A stretch of DNA of 64,000 nucleotides from Cenococcum geophilum 1.58 (taxonomy: Eukaryota; Ascomycota; Dothideomycetes; Gloniales; Gloniaceae), in NCBI GenBank assembly GCA_001692895.1, contig KV748215.1, forward strand, positions 603,720-667,719, written 5' to 3'. The notes beneath the pieces were generated by a model. That model did no database searches. It saw only the letters and a program-made list of their open reading frames with translations, and had not been told where the DNA came from. The position numbers and the translations under genes were made by a program. Shown piece by piece: positions 37,720 to 49,919 of the stretch (within the stretch, counting starts at the first letter, position 1; each line of letters starts with the position of its first letter).

Positions 37720-39150
37720 AAGACGTTAGAAATATTTAATTGGAACTTTTATTAGGGACGGCTTACGGATTACTTATTTTAAATAACTCGCGCCTAGTAC
37801 GTTTAGTATTAGACTACTTAGTAATAGTTAATCTTTTTATACCCCTAGGGCTTCGGATAGCGCTATTAGCTTTAGGCTAACTTATAGGGTTAGCACGATA
37901 GAGATATATATCCTTTAGGTTCCTCGCTAAAGAAGATAATTCCGTCTATTTCTGGCATTATAGTTATATTTCTATCTAAGCAATTAATATATCGAATTCC
38001 CTAAGTACTATATACCTTTTAATACTATTATAAGTTAGTTATTAATTTAATAGAAATAATTAAAAACTAATATTATACTAGAATCTAGGTTGCAGAGACT
38101 AATAAATACTCTAGGTTTAAGACAACTCCATTTTTAGCTAGTAATATTATTTAGTTTAAGGCGCTCTTCTCCTAATAAATAGGCTCTCTCCTATACCACA
38201 GTTCTAAATTATTAGCCCTTTTTACGCTTATAACCTTCTTTCTTTAACCACTCTACCTTATTATCTAGCGTCTTAGATAGAATAGACTTTATTAACCTAT
38301 AACTAACTATATTTTTACCTATATTAAGGACATCAGCTAGATTATAAATTATTACCTAGTTATTAGCTCCTATTAGTTTAATATATAGTTCCTAGAGGGC
38401 TTTAAGTAATCCGCCCTTAGCCAGATTATAAAGCTTAAGAAACTGTTCTAATTTACAACTATTTAGAGACTAAATTTTCGTGTAAACTATAACCAGTTGC
38501 TCTATAGCTGCCGGCAATAAATTCTAGCATTTTATAAGCGCGGTTTCTGCTCCCTTAGGGGCAGGGCTTCCTCTATAAAGTAGGTCTAAGCTTTTATTAA
38601 GAGATAGGGTTCCTTATCTTTTAAGAATCCGGAATAATAAAATAAATTCAACTATGGCTTTCTTAGTCTCTAGATCTATAGGGGTTATTAAGGCCTCTAG
38701 GGCTTTTAGGGCTTTTAGGGCTTTTGCGGCTTTTAGGGCTTTCGCGGCTTTTAGGATTACTAGGGCGTTTTAAGGGCCTAAGACCGTTAGAGTTTTATTT
38801 AAGCTAAGCGCCTCTCTATAATCGGTAGGTAAGGCCTTTAGAATTTTATCTACCACTCTTTTATAGGCTTTTACTGCTTCGCCTTTATTAGTAAAGTGTA
38901 GAAATTACGCAAATAGCTTAATCTTATTTAACAATAACTATTATCTATAAGTATCCCTTAGGAGAGGAGTAATAGAAGGTAAACCTATAGTATAATAAGG
39001 ACGGATAGTATAAGTAAGCTATAACAGTGCACTAGGAAGGACTGCTTCTCTATCTTATAGTAAATAATAATTAGCCTTAAAAAGGGAAAGGCTATAAAAT
39101 AGAATTACTATAGTGCTAAAATCTATTTTAATATACTACTAAAGTAGAGA
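37720..39150 (-). pseudogene. Unrecognised decayed helical-protein gene, minus strand
   Basis: A minus-strand frame is coding-like from about 39,150 to 38,060, with few TAA/TAG. It contains NKGEAVKAYKRVVDKILKAL (near 38,890), an alanine-lysine-leucine repeat KAAKALKAAKALKALKALEA (38,697-38,760) and VEWLKKEGYKRKKG (near 38,235). A separate, basic minus-strand stretch (SAIRSPRGIKRLTITK, near 37,840) may be a later exon. The protein would be rich in helix and lysine. No family was recognised. The 9-bp DNA repeat under the A-K-L tract could also be a simple minisatellite. Confidence 0.45.
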
Positions 39151-39539
39151 GGCATTTATAATCCTATAAGTTAGTTAAATTAAAAAAAGAAGGCAATAGG
39201 GTATAAAAGTAAGGGAAGTAGGAAATGTTATAGGGGATTATTGTTATAATCGCAATAATAATACCCCTGCAATTTTAGCTTAGCATATATTAGCCCTTTA
39301 CCTTATTACCCCTAAGACGCCATACTATACTAAACTCCACCACTATAACTCGCGCTCTAAAGATCTATGGTGGAAAACTAAACAGCTAATTAAAGTAAGG
39401 ATATGCAGCCGTCTCCCTAGTTAATTAGATATAGCTTACCTACTACTATAAAGTCCAGAAGCTCCTATTAATTTCTTTTTAATAATATAATAATACGTCC
39501 CATAAGAATTAAAGGCTAAAACACCTTAATAAACCTAAG

Positions 39540-40797
39540 AATGCTTTAAATCTTAAAAGTATAAGATGGAGATAAGTGATATAAAAGGCTAATTTCGCCC
39601 TATTACGTTAGGAATGCATAATTACCTTTACCGTCCACTTTACCAGTTACCTTATCGCCTTCTTCTATAGCTTTTATTTATTACTTCCTTAACTTCGCTA
39701 TTTCTACCGCTCCTTTTAAACTATTCCCTAGTCTGCCCTATTTCTGCTAGCTATTTACGGCCACTTTATTCTTTAATATAGATACTACTTCTTTAATAAT
39801 TAGCTCGCTCTTTTAAGCCGCAATTTACTAAACCCTACTAGTCTTAGACTAGTATATTTAGTAGCCTCTTATAACCACCACTAGTAGCTAGGATTAAGAT
39901 TTAAGCTATAGTATATTAATTACTAACCCTAGCCTAGAAGTAACTGCCTTATTATACACCAATATAGATCTAAAAAAGGGGTCTTTAATTACATTAGAAA
40001 GTCGTCCTAGATTAACCACTAGGCTTAAAACTTCTTCGCGTTCCAGTATTTACTAACTTAAGGGTATATAAGGCTAGCAAACGGAACCTCTAAAGTCGCG
40101 TCCTAGCACTGGCCTATTAGGGGATCAAATTACTATAGGCCTAAAAGACTAATAAACGGCAGGTATAGGTCTAGGAAATCCTAACCGCCTAAAATACTAA
40201 TAAGTCGCTTAAACACTTAATGATTTAATATTAAGTAAAATTCTCTATATTTACCTAGATAAGAAGACTGTAAATAAACTCTTTTACTTCTTAATTTATT
40301 TCTTCTTTAAGTCTTAACGGGAGTTCCTTAGTACTCTTTATAGAAAAACTAGAGGGCGATAAATACGGGATATTATCTATTTACCCACTTTCCTTAAATT
40401 AATATATAACTACTCTAACGCGTATACATTTTAAGTACGTTTAATATCTCTTATATAGTATCTATTCTAATTAAATTATAAACTATAATTTAGGGGAATC
40501 TCTAAGGCTTAAAGAACTATATTAAAGAGAAAGGCGTAAAGAATATTTTAAAGTAGAGGCCGTATCTATCCATTATAGACCCTTAATAATAGTTATTTAT
40601 ATCTAGCTTAGGAAGCTAAATCTTTTACTTTAGCACCTTATCCTTATATCTAATAGCATTTAGTAGCGTTAGACTTATATATATACATTCCTAGAGGTTA
40701 AGCATTAGGTAATACTAAGTAGACATAAAATATATAACGATAAATTAGTATAATACGTGCGGTAATAATTTTTAGCTATACTTACCATATAGAATCC
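39540..40797 (-). pseudogene. Unrecognised decayed gene, minus strand, downstream piece (interrupted by Copia)
   Basis: The minus strand carries a coding-like frame including LSNVIKDPFFRSILVYNKAV (near 39,985), KSELIIKEVVSILKNKVAV (near 39,795), AIEEGDKVTGKVDGKGNYAF (near 39,640) and, further upstream, RYYIRDIKR (near 40,460). The upstream end abuts the Copia target site at 40,797. The same frame continues on the other side of Copia at 46,344 (KDSIW across the joined site). In RIP DNA several frames can look protein-like, so frame choice is uncertain and confidence moderate. No family was recognised. Confidence 0.4.
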
Positions 40798-41032
40798 TGT
40801 AAGCTTTGCAGTGTGGGAGAATTGAGTGAACGACTTAATTGTAAATCTATGGAAATCAGGTGAAATATATACACAAAAGTAGAGCCCTGACAGTAGGGTC
40901 TATGACTTAATCTTTAACTCATTTGAGCCATAATACGAGGTATGCGAGATATACAAAGGTAGTGCCAATGCTGTCTTGGAGCCTTCCAGGCTACAGCCTT
41001 ATATCTCAGCACAGTACCGGTAGTCGGTTACA
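40798..41032 (-). repeat. 3' LTR of the Copia element
   Basis: This 235-bp repeat is flanked by AATCC on the outside and a G-rich (minus-strand) polypurine tract on the inside. Confidence 0.93.
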
Positions 41033-44000
41033 CACCCCCCCAGATTTAACGGTGTAGTTAAAGCTATAGAAAATAAAAATGAAGGTAGGGGCTATACCAA
41101 AATAGGAAATTTAGATACAATTTGGGAGTAGCAAAAGAATGGGGTAACCGTGACTGATATTGCGAATATCGCGGATATTGCGGATATTGCAAATATTGCA
41201 ATAATACTAGTTGCTAGATAATGCAGTAGTAATCTAATGTCGAATATCTACCAAATTCAACTGCTTTATCCATGCTTCGTGCTTTTAACGAGGTAAGATT
41301 TTTATAAGGCCGTCGGCAGGCATTTTGTCTATAGGAACCCATCGTACGTCAATCTTTTTGTCTTAGACTTCCTGTCTAAGCCAGTGCTAATGGACGTCGA
41401 TATATCAAAGCTTGGTGTCGAGTTTTAGTGTGTCCTATTTAAGAAGGCGTACAGTCTACATATTGTCGCATAGCAGGGTAAATTCGCGTTCTAAATTAAA
41501 GCCGATTGCCTTAAAGAATCGTTACCACCAGATAATCTTAACGGCAGCAGTAGATAGGGAGAGAAGCTCTGCTTCGGTAGTTAAACGAGTAACAGATCGC
41601 TGTAGGGTTGCTTTCCAATCGATTAGGCCTCCAAATAGGATAAAAAGATATCCTTAAGAGCTCCGTCTGGTCTCTTTATAGTCCGCAAATGCTGCGTTAG
41701 ATGCTCTGTAAAAGGTGACGTCTTCTCCTTCGGGGTTTCTAAAGTAGACGTATACTCCGAAAGCTTCCCCTAAGTATTTAATAGCTGTAGATTTTATTCC
41801 AAGGCAGTAGGCTATGGCTTAGTTTACTGCGTCGAGGTATCCCTGATTTAGATTAGTGAGGAATTCAGCTAGCTTAGAATGCGTCTTTATAATATTAGGT
41901 CTTCTAAATATAGCAAGGTGTGTAAGAGACCCTACTCGTTGCTAGTAGGCTAGGGTCCTTTAAGGGTTCGTCTGTTGATTGGACGGAATCAGTTCTTCGG
42001 CAGGAAGTAGTAACTTAGGAAATCTGCCTGGTTAAATATTAAATCTATTGGCTATCTTTTTGATATAGGAGTCTTAGCAGAGCCAGAGCTTTCTACTTGC
42101 TCGATCTCGTTCGATTTAAATTCCTAGGAACCACTATAGGTCTCCTAGTGCACGGATCTCGTATCGTTGTAGTAATTTGGCTTCGAATTCTTTAAGTCTT
42201 TAAAGGTCCTTTTTAGCAAATAGAACGGCAATATCGTCTACGTAGAAGAAGACAATAAGTCGTCTATCGGTAAATAGGCAGTTAGTACCTGGGATAGGTT
42301 TCAATCCAAATTTAGCTAGGGTACTAGTGAGCTCTTTATACCACAGTAGCGGTAATATTTTTAGTCCGTATAGCGCCATAAGTAGCTCTAGGATATGTCC
42401 ATTTTAATCAAATCCTTCTAGGCAGTAGCAGTATACTGGTTTACTAAGCTTGGCATTTATAAATGCGTTTACGGCGTCATACTATCGAATTTCCAAATTA
42501 AATGCGGCTGCTATAGCCATAAGGGCACGGAATATTTGAGCAGCTAGGGTTACTGCATAGGTCTCTTCTTTGGTGATCTGCAGGTCTCCGCGGACGCACA
42601 GTCGAGCTTTAAGCTTTTGTAGGTAGCCATCGCTGTCGAGCTTATATTTAAAGACCCATTTCAGTGGAAGGATCTGCTCGTTGCATGCTTCTGCCTTTGG
42701 TACAGTCTTAAATGTCCCTTGGTGTTTCAGGTTGTTGTATTCTTTTTCCATAGCCTTTTAAAAGCTAGTAGTCAAAGGATACTTTCTTAGTTCTTTAAGG
42801 TTCTTTGGTTCAGGAGGAAGATTATCCCAATATAGAGATAAGGATAAGGATCTAGTTCGGCTAATGTCCTTTACTAGTCCTATAGCAAATCCAGCGTAGT
42901 AACCAAATAGGGTAGATAGATTGGCTAGTGCTGTCATATATGCTTAACATCGAATTCGTTTAGATCCTTCTAGTAGGATAAGGTCGGCAGAAGGTTTAGC
43001 TAAGACTTCGTTAGCTCGTAGAGCTGTATTAATTGCTCTATTAGATAGTTCTGGGGAGCTTAACTAGGTAGGGGTTGCTTCAATTATATCCAAGATATCG
43101 TCTTAAAGTCCTCCCGGTGTAGTATTTATTTCTAGTAGATCTAAAGATACCGTTCTGCTAGGAGTTGGTAACTGCTTAGTATCCTTTGTACAAGGCTCTG
43201 CCGAATCGTTTAATTTAGGTATAGTCGTTTAATCTGTATTCGAGGTAGGTCTATATAGGATAGATTTATCCTCAGATTCATCCTCATGGAGAGGTTCTAG
43301 TAGACTGATCGTCTAGAGGGTGTCTTCTAATGCTTCCCTTAGCAGGTAGTTGATATCTTAACCTTTGGGGTCATAGAACGAGGTCTCGTTAAATGTAACG
43401 TCTCTGGTTCGGATAACTTTGTAGAGACTTAAAATCCAGATTTAATAGATATTGGTCGAATTATAGCCAACTAGGTGTCCAATCAATGCACGGGGACCTA
43501 GCTTATCTCCCTTTTTGACTCATTTGTCCAGCGTATAGGTCTTGCAGCCATATACGTGCATATGGGTAAGTAATGGCGTCTTACCGTAGGCGATCTCGTA
43601 CGGAGTTTTCCATCCTAGTTGCTTATTTGGGGTTCGGTTAAGTACGTAGCCAGCAGCAAGGAAGGCTTCTGGTCCTAGAGATGGGGGTAAGGATGCTTCC
43701 AGCTACATAGCCCTTAATCGTTCCATAAGGGTTCGTCCAGATCGTTTAGCTTCGCCATTTTATTCTTCTGTATACGGGGCTCGGCATTCAAAAGTAATGC
43801 CTTCGTCTGCGCACCATGTCTGTAAGGTGTCTCCTATCTATCTAAAAGCTCGTTCGTTATCGCTCCAGAAGAAGATAACGTCTTAGTAGAAACGTATTTT
43901 AATCAAACGGTGGGTCTTTCGGATAGTAGGTAGGACAGTAGCTTTGTCCTTATTCTTGGAGGTAAACATAAAGTTAAATTTGGAATACGTGCAATAGAAA

Positions 44001-46108
44001 TATATAATATATCTATCACCGTTGTATCTAGGTACTCCAAGGTCAATAATATTAAACGTAAGCCGTTCGAATGGTTAAGTAGCTAGATATTTGTGTTCTC
44101 GTCTTTAAGAGATCTGCTGCGTGTGCTTTACTAATAAGCAAACTTCACATTTAACTTTGAGCGGTGCTCGTTCGTCGATTAGCTCTTCGAGCTCTGCGCC
44201 ATTAACGTGCTTAGGAAGCTACTTAATAGCGTTAGGTCCTGCATGGCCAAGTATTTTATGCTATTTTATAGCTGTGGCTCCGACTGGTTTACGGGCTATT
44301 CTACTTAGTTAATATCTTCTTGTTAAGAAGGTCGATTAAGTTATTAAATCTAGGGTAGGCTGTCTGTGCATTAGTACCCAGTGGCCCCCTAGTCGTCTCG
44401 CATAGCATACTGTTTCGCTAGTTGCTAGACGGTATAGTAAGTTTCGTCCTAAGTTGAAATGGATGTTGTTATTAGTAGCTCTTAAGAGTGCTACGATATT
44501 TGTAAAAAAGGTAGGTGCTAGTGCTACGTAGGATAGCTTCATTTTTAACTTCCCAGTAGGTGTATCGACAGTAATAGTTACTGTTCCGTAAGCTTAAATC
44601 TTTTCAAAATTTCCGCCAGTAATTAGGTAGTCGTCTTCTGCTGCTAAGTATGAGAAGGTAAAGTCTTCTTCGTTATTACAGACGTAGGTATCTGCACCAG
44701 GGTTAAGTATCTAGGTGTTCTGGAGTTCAAATGGAATTTGACCAGTACTAAACACGGCAGCATAGCTGGTCGGTGTTATAAAAGGTAGTGTTTTAGAGTT
44801 AAAATTAATTATAAATTCTGCGTCCTTTTTTGCTTCCTATCCTCCTTTTCGGATACAATTAACTATGCGTTTAATCTAAGGCGTAGATAAGATCTTTTCT
44901 TTTACTTCCTTCTAGACGTCTGGGTTTGGTTTCTATCCTTACGGGCGCTTCTTCTCAGCAATGTAGTAGCAGTCGTTAAATCAATATATGAGGCCGTATA
45001 TACATTTCTTGTTCCATCTTGAATTGGAATTAGAATTACCGTTAAAATTGGAATTGCTATTAGAATCTAAATTAGAATTTGAATTATTTTAAAGGGTTGC
45101 AAATACAGAGCTATTGGTAGTAGTAGCAGAGGATGCCACTTGCTACATGCGGTAGTGCTCCTTAAATTCCTTAATTAGTTCGATAATAGATAGTGCATTT
45201 TCGCCCTTCCATTCCTTGCGAATAAGGTCTACTTCTAGAGCTCCTGCGAAGCTAGAAGAGATTGGCTTGATTACTTAAACAAAATCGTAGTATGCCCTAA
45301 ATCCCTAAACGTCTAGAAGCTCTAATTGCTCCGTAAGCTTGTAGACGTTCCGCTAGTTATTTAACCATTTTTTAATGCTCTGCTTTTTATTGTAGGATTT
45401 TAAAGCCGTGTATTAATTAAGGACCTCATGTTTTTAACCTAAGGAGGTAGGGGCAAGTGTAGTCTTTAATGCTTGAAGCCGTTTGTATACCGTGTTAAGG
45501 CCATTAATAAGTGGAAGGTAGGCTACCGATGTGGTGCGAACGATATAGTTGCTGATATCGTTTATAGCCTATTTTTGCTTCTCGTATACGCGTAGATCGT
45601 CCTTATATTTGGCGTAGAGCTAGTTATAGGCAGTAAGCTTAATTTGGTCCAGTTAAGCTATTAATATGGCATTAGGAAGTACGTCTGCTGGTACGGGTTA
45701 ATACGGTAGTTCTAGCTTTAGAAGCTCGTCTTTTATAGATAGGTCAATATACTTCTATACCTTATTAGTTATGGCTGTGTCTTGGATAATAAAGAACTAT
45801 TAGATCCAATCGGATGGCTAGTTAAGGATAAGGTTGACTTTTAATTCGTTAGTAGTCATTATTTTTAGGATTTGTGGGGTTAGGCAGGGTCCAATTGGTG
45901 GCTTAGCAAAAACCTTATTTTAACGTTCCAAACTCTTAATTTAATTCGTCAGTTCGTTTGTCGGTCGGGTACGTCGGTTAGGGTTAACCGTTCGTTTGTT
46001 TAATAGGTGAAGAAGCTTAAGACACTTACAAAGGTAATAAAAGTAGTGACTTCTTAAATGAGGTAATAGATTAATTGCTTAGCAGGTAGTGTAACCCAGG
46101 CTTATAAC

Positions 46109-46343
46109 TATAAGCTTTGCAGTATAGGAGAATTAAGTGAACGACTTAATTATAAATCTATGGAAATCAGGTGAAATATATACACAAAAGTAGAGCCCTG
46201 ACAGTAGGGTCTATAACTTAATCTTTAACTCATTTAAGCTATAATATAAGGTATGCAAGATATACGAAGGTAGTGCCAATGCTGTCTTAGAGCCTTCCAG
46301 GCTACAGCCTTATGTCTCGGCACAGTACCGATAGTCGGTTACA
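46109..46343 (-). repeat. 5' LTR of the Copia element
   Basis: This 235-bp repeat pairs with 40,798-41,032 and is followed by target duplication AATCC at 46,344-46,348. Confidence 0.93.
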
Positions 46344-47110
46344 AATCCTTTACTAGATGCTATCTAAAGGTAGGGTAAAATAGTAATACTAAAGAACCTA
46401 ATTCTATTAGTTGGAGTAGGGGCTATAGTTATTATATTTATAATAGTCCTAATAGCTCTTATCTAATTAATATTATAACTTCTCCATATACCTTTTAAGG
46501 GTATTCCTCCTTTTACTGCTAATTTTACTTTTCTTCGCTCTCTCCTATAATGGCTACTTGTTAAATTTAACCGCTTACGCACTTAGATATATTTTAAGCA
46601 ACTTATATTATTATTTTAGCTTTTAAAACCTCCTAATCTTTTAAGATTTAAAGACTATATTCTAAAGCATTCCTAATAAACACGTATAACTTTACGCAGT
46701 TAATTTTATTAATACGCTTCTTAGTTTTACCTTAAGGGTTTATAGTATAAAAAGCCTATATAATAAAATCAAAGCTAAAGTAGTTAAGTCGCCATAGGCT
46801 AGGTAAGATTTAACAGTATTAATTAGCGAAACTATAATTTCTAGCGTCCTTATTATAAGTAGCCTAGAACCCTAGCCACTACCTAAAGGGGATATTTATA
46901 TAGTACCACTATTTATCTAGTATAAGTTTACAAGCTAATAAAACAAAGGTATTCTTAATAGCCTCCTAAAGGGTATTAAAAATCTATATTAAGATAAAAA
47001 CCTAGATAGTATTAAGTTTTATAAGGAAAAAACCCACGCTAAGGGGCATTAGTATAATTCCTAGGTTATAAGCTTAGGGGCGTGGCTAATTTTGCGCTAG
47101 GTACTCCTAA
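46344..47110 (-). pseudogene. Unrecognised decayed gene, minus strand, upstream piece (interrupted by Copia)
   Basis: This is the upstream part of the frame described at 39,540-40,797. Visible stretches include VKLYVFIRNALEYSL (near 46,690) and QVAIIGESEEK (near 46,560). Removing Copia plus one AATCC keeps the frame. A different plus-strand frame with VVEKQDEEGKKI lies just upstream at 47,200-47,240, so the left limit of this gene is unclear. Confidence 0.4.
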
Positions 47111-48950
47111 GATTGCTAGATAAAAATCTCTACTCTTACTATATATAAGTCTTATTAAAAGTCTAGTCTAGGCAGAATACTTATTAAAATAGTAGTAGAA
47201 AAGCAGGACGAAGAGGGAAAGAAGATATAGGTGTTAGCTATACTAGCAAGCCAACCTATTCTAAGATACTTTAGGTTTAATATTAAGACTAAGTTAATAG
47301 AAGGTCCGGTAAAGTATTTATACAGTTTTAGTGCTTATAAACTATAACGCTATACTATAAGCGTATAGCTAGGAGATAAAGATTACTATAGGGTATAAGG
47401 GTATAAAAAACTTATAAGTTACTAGCTAAAATAAAAGATTTATACTCTTCTCTTTTTCTATTTAGCATCACCTAAAATTATAAATAGTATTAAATACTCG
47501 ATCTAGTAATAGAATGGAGGATATAACTAACCCCTATACGCCCTAAGTGCCTTTTATCGCCTAAGGTTGGGGCAATAACTTATTAGGAAGCCGCTTAGTT
47601 AAGTTATTTAGCGGTAATAATATAGCGTTTATATAGCCCGCCTTATTTCTAAGAAAAAATATCGTTATAAACTAGCCTGCTCCTACTTTTATCTTTATTC
47701 TTTTCCATTTTCTTAAATATTTAAGATTATAGCTCCTATTAGCAGATTCACTTACCCTACCCTTATTATAGCTGCTTAGATTTTATTATATCTAAACCCT
47801 TCTATTATTAAAATAGGGCTATATAGTACCTTTTCCTACGTACTTATTACTTACTTCCTTATAATATGCCTTACTAAAAAGTTAGTTAAAGATTTTAACG
47901 TCTAGCACGTTTAGCTTTATTACGCTATTATTATTCTTAATTAGCATTTATAATTATAGCTTTAATAGGATCACCCTAAATATGTATTATCTATTTAGGT
48001 AATAAGTTTCTAGTATATAAGCGTGATTAGGATAATAGCGATAGCTATAAAGACGGTAATTAAGGCTATAGGGCTAGTTTTAATATATAAAGCCCCCCCG
48101 GATTTTAGCTATTAGTTTACTAATATATAATATAGTTATGCAGGCCTTTTATTAGCCATTTTTATGGTTATACATTATTAAGAGTTATATTTTAGGTATT
48201 AGAAAATAGTATAAAGATAATATTTTACTTTATAAGCAGATTCTTTTTCTAGCTTATATAGAGTATTAGGGAGGTTTTGCAATCTATAAAATAAATTATC
48301 CTTCTAATAACTATAGAAAATATAACTATTATTATTAACTTAGCCCCAGTTCTTCTCGCTTTTATAATATAGTAAGGAGAACTAGATTAGCTATAGCAGG
48401 CAGCTTCTAGCGCTTTAACTCCTTGCAGTAGCCCTAAGGCTATTAGTATAAGAAAGATCTAACGTATTAGCTAGGGGCTGTCTAAATTATAACCTTATAT
48501 AGTTTTCCTACATATTCCGTAATATGGTAGAAGTATTAGGTAGGCTATATCTAGCATAGCTGCTAGAACCAGCGGCGTTTAGCTAAATAGTTAGTGCGAC
48601 CCTAGGAAAGGCGGGAGGACCAGTCTTATAAAACTAAACTAGTAGGGGTAATGCTAGTGGCGTTAGCTAAGACACTTAAATAACTTAAAATTCTTTCCTA
48701 CTTTATTACGATATATTAGGACCTAGTAATTTTACTAATACCTATTTCTAAACGCCACCACGTATAATGGATATTAGGGCTAATACTACTATAAAGTAGG
48801 TATAGGATGCAGCTTAGTATAACCTAGAGTAGTAGTAGTGTTTCTTAGCAAGTATATAGGCCTAGGCTAAAGCGCCTTTTTTTAATAAGAATTAGTAGAA
48901 ATTTATGAATAAAAAAGCTAGAAATATTATTAGCTTAGGGCGCAGCTAGA
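47110..48950. other. RIP-degraded region with short coding-like stretches
   Basis: A plus-strand phrase VVEKQDEEGKKI, soon followed by VLAILASQPILRYFRF, lies at 47,200-47,290. A minus-strand phrase MEKNKDKSRSRLVYNDIF lies near 47,710. Neither extends into a recognisable protein. No element ends were found. The GC-richer patch at 48,540-48,660 is less degraded but unassigned. Confidence 0.35.
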
Positions 48951-48954
48951 ATAA

Positions 48955-49300
48955 TATAAATTTACCTAAAAGGGAAGAAATTTTAGAATGCGTAAATAAA
49001 AAGCTAAGAAAAGATCGGTTAAATAAAGTAAACTAAAAGGTTATAAGCTGGCGTATACCAAAAGCTATTAGAAGCGCTATTAGTTAGTTTAATATAAATA
49101 TAATAACTAGTACGTTTTCGCTAAGTTATATTTTAGTTTTAGAGAATAAGAAATCTTAAGGGGAATTAACTAATAAACCTATTTAGAAGCTTCCGTGGGA
49201 TTCTATATAAAATAATATATAAAAATAAGTAGTGGGTAGTGCGTAAGGCGTAGCTATAAGGATTATTAAAAATGGGCGCTTAAATTAAAGCTTAATGTAA
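48955..49300 (+). pseudogene. Unrecognised short decayed coding region, plus strand
   Basis: A plus-strand frame contains EEILECVNKKLRKDRLNKVN and VISWRIPKAIRSAIS, followed by ILVLENKKS. It is charged and helix-like. It may be an exon of the larger plus-strand gene to its right. No family was recognised. Confidence 0.35.
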
Positions 49301-49919
49301 GCAGTACCTATCTCGCCTTACGAAATTAGCAGCATATTATACCCTATAATGCTACTACCTATATAAGTAGTGCCTAAAAATATAGGGCATTTACTTATCT
49401 AGTTGCCGAGTCTCTACTACGAAATTAAAAGTAGAATGTCCTATATAGGCTAACCGTCTTAGCGTAATTCTCTAAGCTCTAAGAACTACAGGAGTAGGCC
49501 TTACTATTTACTTCTATTTGGCCCTATTATATTTAAATACTAAGCCGTTCCCTTAGGATATAATAAGGTATTTAGATATAAGTATAACCAATAATAAACC
49601 TTATATATAAACTTCTATAGTATTTCTAAGTTATTATTGTATTTTAATTTAGCTATAGGCGTATACACTACACGCTTTAGCTTGCGGAGGATTTAGGCAG
49701 CCCTATATATAGGAAGCCGCTTAGTACCAGTAGCTCCGCCGTACTTCCCTTATATAAATACTTTCCTTCTATAACCGGTAACGAAAATCTATTAATAACT
49801 TCCTGTAGTAACTCCGAACTGTTAGGCTACTAGCTTTATAAGTAACTAAAGGCAAATTATATACACTAGAGACTTATTATTAGATAAGGCTAATAAGAGC
49901 ACTATTAACTTTTACGTTA

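Larger units (their letters stand above)
40798..46343 (-). mobile_element. Copia LTR retrotransposon, minus strand, whole structure, moderately decayed
   Basis: LTRs are at 46,109-46,343 (5') and 40,798-41,032 (3'), 235 bp each, of TGTAA...TTACA type. The target duplication is AATCC (40,793-40,797 and 46,344-46,348). On the minus strand one polyprotein runs from an ATG near 45,859. Parts: gag to about 44,950; protease near 44,690; a GAG-pre-integrase zinc region near 44,300-44,130; integrase core about 44,100-43,500; reverse transcriptase about 42,750-42,000, with FYVDD visible near 42,235; RNase H about 41,690-41,420. A polypurine tract lies at 41,033-41,043. The order integrase before RT defines Copia. 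It is broken, but much less often than the Gypsy copies, so it looks younger or less RIP-exposed. The LTRs differ at about 16 sites by my count, all transitions. Confidence 0.93.
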
